DNA from: Pseudomonadota bacterium
Lineage (GTDB): Bacteria; Pseudomonadota; Gammaproteobacteria; Burkholderiales; Rhodocyclaceae
Direction: 5' to 3'
Assembly (NCBI GenBank): GCA_018241685.1
Contig: JAFEDJ010000059.1
Location: 1-64,000, forward strand
DNA length: 64,000 nucleotides
Under the pieces are notes generated by a model. That model had not been told where the DNA came from. It searched no databases and saw nothing but the letters and a program-made list of their open reading frames with translations. The position numbers were made by a program, and so were the translations under genes. Shown in pieces: positions 1 through 8,126 of this stretch; within the stretch, counting starts at the first letter, position 1; each line of letters starts with the position of its first letter.

Positions 1-1
1 C

Positions 2-1669
2 TTCTCGGCCGACACCGCCGCGAACGGCACCACCAACGGCGACCTCGTCACGGGCGCTGCGTCCCAGACCGTCAGCGGCACGCTGTCGGCCCCGCTCGGC
101 GCCGGTGAGACCGTCTATGTGTCCCTCGACGACGGCACGACCTGGGCCGCGGCGGCGACGGATGGCACGAACTGGTCGCTCGGCGGCGTCACCCTCACCG
201 GCAGCAACACGCTGAAGGTCAAGGTGACCGACACCGCCGGCAACGACGGCGCGGTCGCGAGCCGCACCTACGTGCTCGACAGCAGCGCTCCGACCACGAC
301 GATCGGCGAGGTCGCGCTGTCAGACGACACCGGCGCGGCCGACTTCGTGACCCGCAATGCCGCGCAGACCCTGAGCGGTCGCCTGTCGGCGCCGCTCGCA
401 GAGGGCGAGCGCGTGTTCGTCTCCCTCGATGGCGGCACGACCTGGCGCACCGCAACGACCGACGGCACCCGCTGGTCCGTTGCCGGCCTCACGCTACCGT
501 CCGCCGGCACACTGAAGGTCAAGGTCGCGGATACGGCCGGCAACGACGGCCCGGTCTTCAGCCAGGCCTACGCAATCGACGTGAACGATCCGCACACCGG
601 CAGCGTGGCGATCACCGGCACTCCGCAGATCGGGGCCGTGCTACGCGCCTCGAACACGCTGGCCGATCCGGACGGCGTCGGCCCGGTGAGCTATCGCTGG
701 CAGGTCACTGACGGCAACGGGGGCTGGACGGACATCGCCGGCGCCACCACCGACAGCTACCTGCCGAGCGCTGCCGAACTAGGCCACCGCCTGCGCGTTG
801 TCGCCACCTACACCGACACCCACGGCAGCGTGGAGGAAGTGGCGAGCGAGGCGAGCGCAACAGTGATTCCGCAGCCGCAGCCGCAACTGCAGCCGCCCAC
901 CCCGCCCGTGCCGAGCACGCCGCCGACGCCGACTCCCCCGACGACGCCGAGCGCACCGCCGGCCGCGCCGCCCGCGACCTTCCTGCCGCCGAGCTCGCCG
1001 CTCAACACGCCGGTCACCTCCGGCAGCCCGACGATGCTGGAGCCCCCGACGCCGCTGGCGACTCCGACTGCGCCGCCGTCCGGCGCGAGCGACACCCAGC
1101 GCACCCCCGGCACCGGCATCAGCCTCACGCCGACGCTGACACCGCCCTCGCAGGGAGGCTTCCAGATCGCCGTGCTCGCGCCCTCGTCGGGCGCGGCAGG
1201 CGACGGGATCGTGCTGGCGCGCGGCATCTCGGACACTGCGGTGCAGGCCGGCAGTCCCGCCGTGATCCCGGTTCCGCACGATGCCTTCGCCCATGCGAAC
1301 CCGAACGCGACCGTGACGCTGCGGGCCGAGCAGGCCAACGGTGCGGCACTGCCACCGTGGATCGTGTTCGACGCGAGTTCGGGCAAGTTCGTGGTGAAGG
1401 CGTCCGCGAACGTGAAGGGCACGGTGGAGGTGCGCGTGATTGCCCGTGACAACCACGGCCGCGAGGCGGTGGCGACCTTCAAGTTCGTCGTCGGCGACGG
1501 ACGCACGGGCGCCCAGCGCGGTGCGGCGCTGGAGAGGCCGGCGCAGCCGCTGGCCGCGGCCGGCCGCACGGGCCTGGCCGAGCAGATCCGCCATGCAGCA
1601 CGTCCGCAAGGGGTTGGCGAGCGCCTCGCCGCGCTCGCCCGCACGCTGACGCAGGGGCCGTGGGCTTGA
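2..1669 (+). CDS. Large Ig-repeat surface adhesin, C-terminal part (5' truncated by window)
   Basis: The reading frame is open from base 2, so only the last 555 or so residues are seen. At least two tandem domains of about 95-105 residues are visible, each with the landmarks GLSAPL or TLSAPL, VSLDGGTTW-type, LKVKV and DTAGND, typical of bacterial Ig-like (Big-type) repeats in BapA/RTX-class adhesins. A further Ig-like domain follows, then a proline-rich linker of about 75 residues (roughly 890-1120) and a C-terminal He_PIG/cadherin-like domain with a LPPWIVFD motif. No RTX nonapeptides or LPxTG signal are seen in this part. The next two genes (adaptor and membrane protease) start 16 bases downstream and are probably part of its export or maturation unit. 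The repeat number and the N terminus are unknown from this window. Confidence 0.85.
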   Translation, partial: FSADTAANGTTNGDLVTGAASQTVSGTLSAPLGAGETVYVSLDDGTTWAAAATDGTNWSLGGVTLTGSNTLKVKVTDTAGNDGAVASRTYVLDSSAPTTTIGEVALSDDTGAADFVTRNAAQTLSGRLSAPLAEGERVFVSLDGGTTWRTATTDGTRWSVAGLTLPSAGTLKVKVADTAGNDGPVFSQAYAIDVNDPHTGSVAITGTPQIGAVLRASNTLADPDGVGPVSYRWQVTDGNGGWTDIAGATTDSYLPSAAELGHRLRVVATYTDTHGSVEEVASEASATVIPQPQPQLQPPTPPVPSTPPTPTPPTTPSAPPAAPPATFLPPSSPLNTPVTSGSPTMLEPPTPLATPTAPPSGASDTQRTPGTGISLTPTLTPPSQGGFQIAVLAPSSGAAGDGIVLARGISDTAVQAGSPAVIPVPHDAFAHANPNATVTLRAEQANGAALPPWIVFDASSGKFVVKASANVKGTVEVRVIARDNHGREAVATFKFVVGDGRTGAQRGAALERPAQPLAAAGRTGLAEQIRHAARPQGVGERLAALARTLTQGPWA

Positions 1670-1685
1670 TGGCCGGGAGGAAGCG

Positions 1686-3053
1686 ATGAACGGCCCCGCT
1701 GCAGGGGGGCAGGCCAATCCGCTGCTTGCGCTGCTCGACCTGGGCCACCGCGCCCGCGCGGCGGCCGGCAGCGAGGAGCTGGCCTTTCTGCTCGCCAACG
1801 ACACGCGGGCGCTGCTGCCCTACCGGCAGGCCGCACTGTGGTTTGCCGACGGCGGCGTGCGCACGCTGTCCGGGGTGACGCAGGCGGACCGCAACGCGCC
1901 CTACGTGCAATGGCTGGAGAAGGTCTGCCGGGTGTTGACCGAGGCACCCTCGGCGCCCGGTGTGCGCGTGGTCGGCCCCGACGGGCTGCCGCCCGAGCTG
2001 GCCGCGGAATGGAACGAATGGCTACCGGCCTTCTCGGTGTGGGTGCCGCTGCCGGCGGACGAGGCACGGGGCGAGCGTCCCGGCGGGCTGCTGGTGGCCG
2101 GAGATCTGCCACTCGACGGCCAGACGCTCGCGCTGCTCGGCGAATGGGCCGACATCTGGCTGCACGCGTGGCGGGCGAAACACCGGCCGGCCACGGCTGG
2201 CCTGGCCGCGTGGTGGCGGCGCGGCGCCACGCCCGATCGGCCGTGGTGGAAGCGCCGCGGCGCGAAGATCGCGCTCGGCGTGCTCGCGCTGCTGCTGCTG
2301 CCGGTGCGGCTGTCGGTGCTCGCCCCGGGCGAGCTCGTCGCGGCGAACCCGGCGGTGATCCGCGCGCCGCTCGACGGCGTGATCGGCCAGTTTCACGTGC
2401 GCCCGAACCAGCTCGTCAAGGCCGGCGAGGCGCTGTTCGGTTTCGACGAGGGGCCGATCGCGAGCCGGCTGGAAGTCGCCCGCCAGGCCCTCGCAACCGC
2501 CGAGGCCGAATACCGCCAATTCGCGCAGCTGGCGCTGTCCGACCCGAAATCCAAGAACCAGCTCGCCGCGCTGCTCGGCAAAATCGGCGAGAAGCGCGCC
2601 GAGGAGGCCTTTCTCGCGAGCCAGTTCGAGCGCACCCGCGTGCTCGCGCCGCAGGACGGGGTCGCGATCTTCGACGATCCAGCCGAATGGGTCGGCCGCC
2701 CGGTGCAGACCGGTGAGCGCGTGATGCGCATCGCGCGGCCCGACGACGTCGAGATCGAGGCCTGGATCCCGATCGGCGATGCGATCCCGCTGGACGAGGG
2801 GGCCGAGGTGAGCCTGTATCTCGCGGCGAGCCCGTTCGCGCCGGTCGAGGGCCGCCTGCGCTACCTGACCCACGATGCGATCGCGCGGCCCGACGGCAGC
2901 CATGCCTACCGCGCCCGCGCGCTGGTGGAGGCGCCGGCCGGGCGGCGCATCGGCCTGAAGGGCACGGTCAAGCTGCGCGGCGGCTGGGTGCCTTTCGGTT
3001 ACTGGATGATGCGCCGGCCCCTCGCGACGATCCGGCAGTTCGTGGCGATCTGA
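1686..3053 (+). CDS. HlyD-family periplasmic adaptor with N-terminal GAF-like domain
   Basis: A 455-residue protein. Residues 1-150 look like a cytoplasmic GAF-like domain, a transmembrane helix lies around 195-215 (ALLLLPVRLSVLAPG), and the rest is a membrane-fusion protein: a lipoyl half-motif after the membrane (LDGVIGQF, LVKAGEALFGFD), a short helical hairpin (about 255-320), the second lipoyl half and a beta-barrel ending near the C terminus. Start is ATG 16 bases after the adhesin stop, with GGAGGAAG just upstream. Its stop overlaps the start of the next gene (TGATG), so they are translationally coupled. In the family such adaptors bridge an inner-membrane transporter to an outer-membrane channel, but no ABC ATPase or TolC gene is adjacent here. 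The partner is probably the downstream membrane protease fusion, by inference. Confidence 0.8.
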   Translation: MNGPAAGGQANPLLALLDLGHRARAAAGSEELAFLLANDTRALLPYRQAALWFADGGVRTLSGVTQADRNAPYVQWLEKVCRVLTEAPSAPGVRVVGPDGLPPELAAEWNEWLPAFSVWVPLPADEARGERPGGLLVAGDLPLDGQTLALLGEWADIWLHAWRAKHRPATAGLAAWWRRGATPDRPWWKRRGAKIALGVLALLLLPVRLSVLAPGELVAANPAVIRAPLDGVIGQFHVRPNQLVKAGEALFGFDEGPIASRLEVARQALATAEAEYRQFAQLALSDPKSKNQLAALLGKIGEKRAEEAFLASQFERTRVLAPQDGVAIFDDPAEWVGRPVQTGERVMRIARPDDVEIEAWIPIGDAIPLDEGAEVSLYLAASPFAPVEGRLRYLTHDAIARPDGSHAYRARALVEAPAGRRIGLKGTVKLRGGWVPFGYWMMRRPLATIRQFVAI

Positions 3054-5164
3054 TGAGCGCCGCCGCCCCGCCCCTGCCGCGGCTACGCGACGAGCTCGCG
3101 CTGCTCGACGGCCCGCGCCTGCCCGACGGCCAGCCGAGCTGGACGCTGCACGATCCGGTCCGCAACCGCTTCTTCCAGCTCGACTGGCCGAGCATCGAGA
3201 TCCTGTCGCGCTGGTCCCTCGCCGAGCCGGCGCGGATCGCCGAGCGGATCCGCGCCGAGACGACCCTCGAGGTCGAGGCGGGCGACGTGGAGGTGCTGCT
3301 GCGCTTTCTGGCCGCCAACGAGCTGCTCGCGGTCGGCCCGGGCCAGGCCGCGCGGCTCGCTGGCGAGGTGGCGCGCCGAAAGGGCAGCCTCGCGACCTGG
3401 CTGCTGCACAACTACCTGTTCCTGCGCCTGCCGCTGGTGCGCCCCGATGCGTGGCTCGCGCGCTGGGCACCGCGGCTCGGCTTCCTGTTCGGCCGCGGCT
3501 TTCTCGCCGCGACGGTGCTGGCTGGGCTGCTCGGCCTCGCCGGCATCATGCGCGGCTGGGAGCAGTATTCGGCGACGCTCGTGGACATGCTCACCTGGCA
3601 GGGGCTGGCCGCCTACGGGGTCGCGATCGCGATCGTGAAGGTGCTGCACGAGCTCGGCCATGGCTTCACCGCGAAGCGCTTCGGCTGCCGCGTGCCGACG
3701 ATGGGGGTGGCCTTTCTGGTGCTGTGGCCGGTCGCCTATACGGACACCAACGAGGTCTGGAAGCTGACCCGGCGCGATCAGCGCCTCGCGGTGGCCGCCG
3801 CCGGCATCGCCACCGAGCTCGCGGTGGCCGCCTGGGCCTCGCTCGCCTGGTCGCTGCTGCCCGAGGGCGGCCCGAAGGGGATCGCCTTCCTGCTCTCGAG
3901 CACGACGTGGATTGCTACCCTCGCGGTCAATGCGAGCCCGTTCATGCGCTTCGACGGCTATTTCCTCGCCGCCGACTGGCTGCAGATGCCCAACCTGCAC
4001 GGGCGCGCCTTCGCGCTGGCGCGCTGGGACCTGCGCGAGCGCCTGTTCGCGCTCGGGGAGCCGGCGCCCGAGCAGTTCGGCGCGGCGCGCCGGCGCGGAC
4101 TGATCCTGTTCGCGTGGGGCACCTGGCTGTACCGCCTCGTGCTGTTTCTCGGCATCGCGGCGCTGGTGTATCACTTCTTCATCAAGGCGGTCGGCATCAT
4201 GCTGTTCGCCGTCGAGATCGGATGGTTCGTTGCAATGCCACTGATGTCCGAACTGAAAGCCTGGCACGAACGCCGGGACGCGATCCTGGCGCGGCCGCGG
4301 GCGCGCCGCACCCTGCTCCTCGCCGTGCTCGGCAGCGTCTTCTTCGTGCTGCCGTGGCCGACCCCGGTGACCGGCTCGGGACTGCTGCAGCCGCAGGACT
4401 CGTTCGTGATCGTCACGCCGGAGCAGGCGCAGTTGGCCGCACTGCCGTTCCGCAACGGCGAGCAGGTGCCGGCCGGCGCGGTCGTCGTCGAGTTCGCCTC
4501 ACCGCAGCTCGCCGCCCGTGCCGGCCAGAGCAATGCACGGCGCGAGCGCCTCGCATCGCAGGCCGCCGCGGCCGGCTTCGATCCGGAACTGCGGCGCGAC
4601 TGGCAGGTGCTGCGCGAACAGCAGGCCACCGCCGAGGCCGAGGACGGCACGATCGCCGCCGATGCGGGCCGCTATGCGCCGCGCACGCCGCACGCCGGGG
4701 TGCTGCGCGACGTGGACCCGGAGCTGCGCGTCGGCGACTGGCTCGCCCACCGCGAGCCCTTCGGCCGCGTCGTCGGCAGCGGGCCGCGCCAGGTCGTCAC
4801 CTACGTTGACGAGGAGGACGTGACGCGGATCGCGCCGGGCGATGCCGGGCTGTTCGTAGCGGACGGACTGTCAGGCCCGGTCGCGCGGCTCGAAGTCGAG
4901 CGCATCGACGCGGACGCGTCGCACACGCTGTCCGAGCCGGAGCTCGCGGCGAGCTTCGGCGGCCACGTGCTCGTGCGCGAGCGCCAGGGCCTGCTGTATC
5001 CGGAGCGGGCCGTCTATCGGGTGCAGCTGAAGGTGCTCGACAGCGAGCTGCCGGCGCAGCACGCGTGGCGCGGCCGCGTCTCGATCGCGGGGCGCTGGGA
5101 GGCGCCCGGCCTGCGCTTTCTGCGCAGCGCCACCAACGTGCTGTGGCGCGAGAGCGGCTTCTGA
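3053..5164 (+). CDS. PqqD-like / site-2 protease (M50) / lipoyl-adaptor fusion membrane protein
   Basis: A 703-residue three-part protein. Residues about 10-100 resemble a PqqD-type winged helix that binds peptide substrates. The central membrane part carries the site-2-protease zinc motif HELGH (residues 199-203) within a transmembrane helix and the third-ligand region NASPFMRFDG. The C-terminal 300 residues, after a hydrophobic segment (LPWPTPVTGSGLL), form a HlyD-like lipoyl/beta-barrel domain. This family is annotated as peptidase M50 or HlyD-domain protein and recurs beside giant adhesins. Both zinc motifs look intact, so proteolytic activity is plausible but its substrate is unknown. 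It overlaps the preceding adaptor gene by one base and ends in a short GC-rich inverted repeat. Confidence 0.8.
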   Translation: MSAAAPPLPRLRDELALLDGPRLPDGQPSWTLHDPVRNRFFQLDWPSIEILSRWSLAEPARIAERIRAETTLEVEAGDVEVLLRFLAANELLAVGPGQAARLAGEVARRKGSLATWLLHNYLFLRLPLVRPDAWLARWAPRLGFLFGRGFLAATVLAGLLGLAGIMRGWEQYSATLVDMLTWQGLAAYGVAIAIVKVLHELGHGFTAKRFGCRVPTMGVAFLVLWPVAYTDTNEVWKLTRRDQRLAVAAAGIATELAVAAWASLAWSLLPEGGPKGIAFLLSSTTWIATLAVNASPFMRFDGYFLAADWLQMPNLHGRAFALARWDLRERLFALGEPAPEQFGAARRRGLILFAWGTWLYRLVLFLGIAALVYHFFIKAVGIMLFAVEIGWFVAMPLMSELKAWHERRDAILARPRARRTLLLAVLGSVFFVLPWPTPVTGSGLLQPQDSFVIVTPEQAQLAALPFRNGEQVPAGAVVVEFASPQLAARAGQSNARRERLASQAAAAGFDPELRRDWQVLREQQATAEAEDGTIAADAGRYAPRTPHAGVLRDVDPELRVGDWLAHREPFGRVVGSGPRQVVTYVDEEDVTRIAPGDAGLFVADGLSGPVARLEVERIDADASHTLSEPELAASFGGHVLVRERQGLLYPERAVYRVQLKVLDSELPAQHAWRGRVSIAGRWEAPGLRFLRSATNVLWRESGF

Positions 5165-5184
5165 GGCCCGTGCCCGCCGGGCCT
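5164..5184 (+). terminator. GC-rich hairpin at end of adhesin-export unit
   Basis: A perfect 7-bp inverted repeat (AGGCCCG / CGGGCCT) with a 7-nt loop starts on the stop codon of the M50 gene. It has no T tract, so it may be a weak terminator or only a structure protecting the mRNA end. The remaining bases to 5346 contain nothing else recognisable. Confidence 0.3.
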
Positions 5185-5346
5185 GCGCCGCAGCCCATGC
5201 GCGTCGCGGCGAGGCCGGCGCGGCACGGACAGGCCGGTCCTCCAAGGATGCCGAGCCGTCGACAACGAATCCCGGAGGCTGCCGGACATATTCCGTGTGT
5301 ATTTAGCGGAAAGGATAGCGGGTGGGCGACCGCCGGACTGCCGTCA

Positions 5347-6039
5347 TCACACCGCCAGCATCTCCCGCACCTGCCTGGCCTCCATCTCGTCTCCTCTTCC
5401 CCGGCTGATGATTTCACCGCGTTCCATCAACAGGTAGTGGTCCGCGAGCGAGCGCGCGAAGTCGTAGTACTGCTCGACCAGCAGGATCGCCATCTCGCCG
5501 GTTTCGGCCAGCGCGCGGATCGCCCGTTCGATGTCCTTGATGATGGACGGCTGGATGCCCTCGGTGGGTTCGTCGAGGATCAGCAGCTTGGGCCCAGGAG
5601 CCAGCGCGCGGCCGATGGCGAGCTGTTGCTGCTGGCCGCCGGAGAGGTCGCCGCCGCGCCGCCGCATCATCTGCTTTAGCACCGGGAACATCTCGAAGAT
5701 GCGGGTCGGTACTTCGGCGCTGGCGGGCCGGGTGGCGAGGCCCATCATGAGGTTCTCCTCCACCGTCAGGCGCGGGAAGATCTCGCGGCCCTGGGGCACG
5801 TAGCCGATGCCGGCGCGCACGCGGCCGTAGCTGGGCGCCTTGGTGATGTCGGCGCCGTCGAGGGCGATGCTGCCGGTGGCGGCGGGCACCAGGCCCATCA
5901 GGGTCTTGAGCAGCGTGGTCTTGCCCACCCCGTTGCGCCCGAGCAGGGTGGTGACCTTGCCCATAGGCACCTCGAAGCTGAGGTTGCGCAGGATGTGGGA
6001 GCCGCCGTAGTACTGGTTGAGGTTGGTGACGGTCAGCAT
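5347..6039 (-). CDS. urtE: Urea ABC transporter ATP-binding subunit UrtE
   Basis: A 230-residue ABC ATPase of the branched-chain amino-acid/urea (HAAT) type, one of two ATPases that energise the urea permease. Walker A is GRNGVGKTT (34-42), the signature is LSGGQ (132-136) and Walker B is LLILDEP (152-158). The length matches UrtE/LivF. It is the last gene of the minus-strand urtABCDE operon, 3 bases after urtD. No urease genes lie in the window, so assignment to urea rests on the five-gene order, the long UrtB and the UrtA family. Confidence 0.92.
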   Translation of the reverse strand: MLTVTNLNQYYGGSHILRNLSFEVPMGKVTTLLGRNGVGKTTLLKTLMGLVPAATGSIALDGADITKAPSYGRVRAGIGYVPQGREIFPRLTVEENLMMGLATRPASAEVPTRIFEMFPVLKQMMRRRGGDLSGGQQQQLAIGRALAPGPKLLILDEPTEGIQPSIIKDIERAIRALAETGEMAILLVEQYYDFARSLADHYLLMERGEIISRGRGDEMEARQVREMLAV

Positions 6040-6042
6040 GGT

Positions 6043-6894
6043 TCAGCGCCCCAGATAGACTTCGATAACGCGCGGATCGGCCTGGACGGTGGCGAGGTCG
6101 CCCTCCGCCAGCACCGAGCCTTCGCACAGTACGGTGACCTTGCCGCCGAGGGCTTCGACGAAGGCCATGTCGTGTTCGACGACCACCAGCGAGTGCTTGC
6201 CCTTGAGGCTGACGAACAGCTCGGCGGTGCGCTCGGTCTCGTCGTCGGTCATGCCGGCGACGGGTTCGTCGAGGAGCAGCAGCTTGGGGTCCTGCACCAG
6301 CAGCATGCCGATCTCCAGCCACTGCTTCTGGCCGTGGGACAGCAGCCCGGCGGACCGGTCGGCCTGGTCGTCGAGGCGGATCTGCCGGAGGGTGTCGGAT
6401 ATCTTGTCGAGGTCGTCGCCGAACAGCCGGGCGAACAGACTCTTCTTGACCCGCTTGTCGGTCTTGAGGGCCAGCTCCAGATTCTCGAAGACGGTGTGGT
6501 GCTCGAAGATGGTCGGCTTCTGGAACTTGCGGCCGATGCCGGCGTGGGCGATCTGCGGCTCGGTCAGGCGGGTCAGGTCGATGGTCTGGCCGAAGAAGGC
6601 CTTGCCGGAATCCGGCCGGGTCTTGCCGGTGATCACGTCCATCATCGTGGTCTTGCCCGCCCCGTTGGGGCCGATGATGCAGCGCAGCTCGCCGGCATCG
6701 ATCTGCAGGGACAGCTGGTTGAGGGCGCGGAAGCCATCGAAGCTGACCGTGATGTCGTCCAGGTAGAGCATGACCTTGTGGGACAGGTCGAGCGCGCCGG
6801 GGGTCAGCACGTGGCCGGTGTTGGCGGCGCCATCCCAGCCTTCCTTCTGGCCGTCGGCGGGGGCGTTGCGGGAGATGGAGGATTCGACGCGCAT
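6043..6894 (-). CDS. urtD: Urea ABC transporter ATP-binding subunit UrtD
   Basis: A 283-residue LivG-type ATPase. Residues 1-40 are a polar extension, followed by Walker A GPNGAGKTT (75-83), signature LSHGQ (185-189) and Walker B LLLLDEP. The serine-histidine signature LSHGQ is typical of UrtD as opposed to the LSGGQ of UrtE. The ATG at 6894 is chosen because it lies 2 bases after the urtC stop; the same frame stays open far upstream but that is inside urtC. It pairs with UrtE at the cytoplasmic face of UrtB/UrtC. Confidence 0.92.
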   Translation of the reverse strand: MRVESSISRNAPADGQKEGWDGAANTGHVLTPGALDLSHKVMLYLDDITVSFDGFRALNQLSLQIDAGELRCIIGPNGAGKTTMMDVITGKTRPDSGKAFFGQTIDLTRLTEPQIAHAGIGRKFQKPTIFEHHTVFENLELALKTDKRVKKSLFARLFGDDLDKISDTLRQIRLDDQADRSAGLLSHGQKQWLEIGMLLVQDPKLLLLDEPVAGMTDDETERTAELFVSLKGKHSLVVVEHDMAFVEALGGKVTVLCEGSVLAEGDLATVQADPRVIEVYLGR

Positions 6895-6896
6895 CG

Positions 6897-8114
6897 TCAG
6901 GCTCCTTTTGCGGCGGTGCCGTTGGGCAGCTTGGAATCGGGGGCGGCCGGAGTGCGCGGGGCGGCCGGCACGGCAGCGGCTTCGGCGCGGGCCGCCGCGA
7001 GGGCGGCCTTCTCGGCGCGGCGGGCCTTGATCTTGGCCCACAGGCCGGCCACGCCTTCGGGCAGGTAGAGGGTTACCAGGATGAACAGCAGGCCGAGGAA
7101 GAACAGCCAGTATTCGGGGAAGCTGGTGGTGAACCAGGTCTTCGACAGATTGACGATGCCGGCCCCGAAGATCGGCCCGACCAGCGTGCCGCGCCCGCCC
7201 ACCGCGACCCAGATGGCGATCTCGATGGAGTTGGCGACGGACATTTCCGACGGGTTGATGATGCCCACCTGCGGCACGTAGAGCGCCCCGGCCAGGCCGC
7301 ACAGCATGGCCGACACGGTCCAGATGAAGAGCTTGTAGTGCAGCGGGTTGTAGCCGATGAACATGACGCGGTTCTCGGCGTCGCGGATGGCGGTGAGGAC
7401 GCGGCCGAACTTGGAGGCGATGAGCGCCTTGCCGAGGATCAGCGTGCCGAGCAGCAGCGTCACCGACAGGCCGAACAGCACCACGCGGGTCTCCGGCGCG
7501 GTGATCGAGTAGCCGAGGATGCGCTTGAAGTCGGTGAAGCCGTTGTTGCCGCCAAAGCCGGTCTCGTTGCGGAAGAAGAACAGCATCGCGGCGTAGGTCA
7601 TGGCCTGGGTGATGATCGAGAAATACACCCCCTTGATGCGCGAGCGGAACGCGAAGTAGCCGAAAATCCAGGCGATCGCGCCGGGCACCGCCACCGCCAG
7701 CAGCAGGCACCACAGGAAGCTGTCGGTGCCGGACCAGTACCAGGGCAGCTCTTTCCAGTCGAGGAAGACCATGAAGTCCGGGATATCGGCGCCGTAGCTG
7801 CCGTCGCGGCCGATCTGGCGCATCAGGTACATGCCGAAGCTGTAGCCGCCGAGGGCGAAGAACAGCCCGTGGCCGAGGGACAGGATGCCGCCGAAGCCCC
7901 AGATCAGGTCCATCGCCACGGCCACCACGGCGTAGCACAGGATCTTGCCGATCAGGGTGATGGCGTAGGTGGAGATATGCAGCGGATGGCCTTCCGGCAG
8001 CATCAGGTGGGCCAGGGGCACCAGCACCCAGGCCGCCACAAAGACCGCCGCCACCGCCAGCCAGCCCCGCGGACCGAGGCCGGCAACAAGTTTCACGCTT
8101 ACAGGTGTGCGCAT
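6897..8114 (-). CDS. urtC: Urea ABC transporter permease UrtC
   Basis: A 405-residue LivM-type permease with about 10 predicted membrane segments, for example LAVAAVFVAAWVLVPLA near the N terminus and LFFLGLLFILVTLYL near the end. The family EAA-like cytoplasmic loop region occurs around ENRVMFIGYNPLHYK. The C-terminal 50 residues are Ala/Glu/Lys rich and probably cytoplasmic and unstructured. UrtC forms the transmembrane pathway with UrtB. The ATG lies 12 bases after the urtB stop. Confidence 0.92.
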   Translation of the reverse strand: MRTPVSVKLVAGLGPRGWLAVAAVFVAAWVLVPLAHLMLPEGHPLHISTYAITLIGKILCYAVVAVAMDLIWGFGGILSLGHGLFFALGGYSFGMYLMRQIGRDGSYGADIPDFMVFLDWKELPWYWSGTDSFLWCLLLAVAVPGAIAWIFGYFAFRSRIKGVYFSIITQAMTYAAMLFFFRNETGFGGNNGFTDFKRILGYSITAPETRVVLFGLSVTLLLGTLILGKALIASKFGRVLTAIRDAENRVMFIGYNPLHYKLFIWTVSAMLCGLAGALYVPQVGIINPSEMSVANSIEIAIWVAVGGRGTLVGPIFGAGIVNLSKTWFTTSFPEYWLFFLGLLFILVTLYLPEGVAGLWAKIKARRAEKAALAAARAEAAAVPAAPRTPAAPDSKLPNGTAAKGA

Positions 8115-8126
8115 GGCCGCCCCCGC

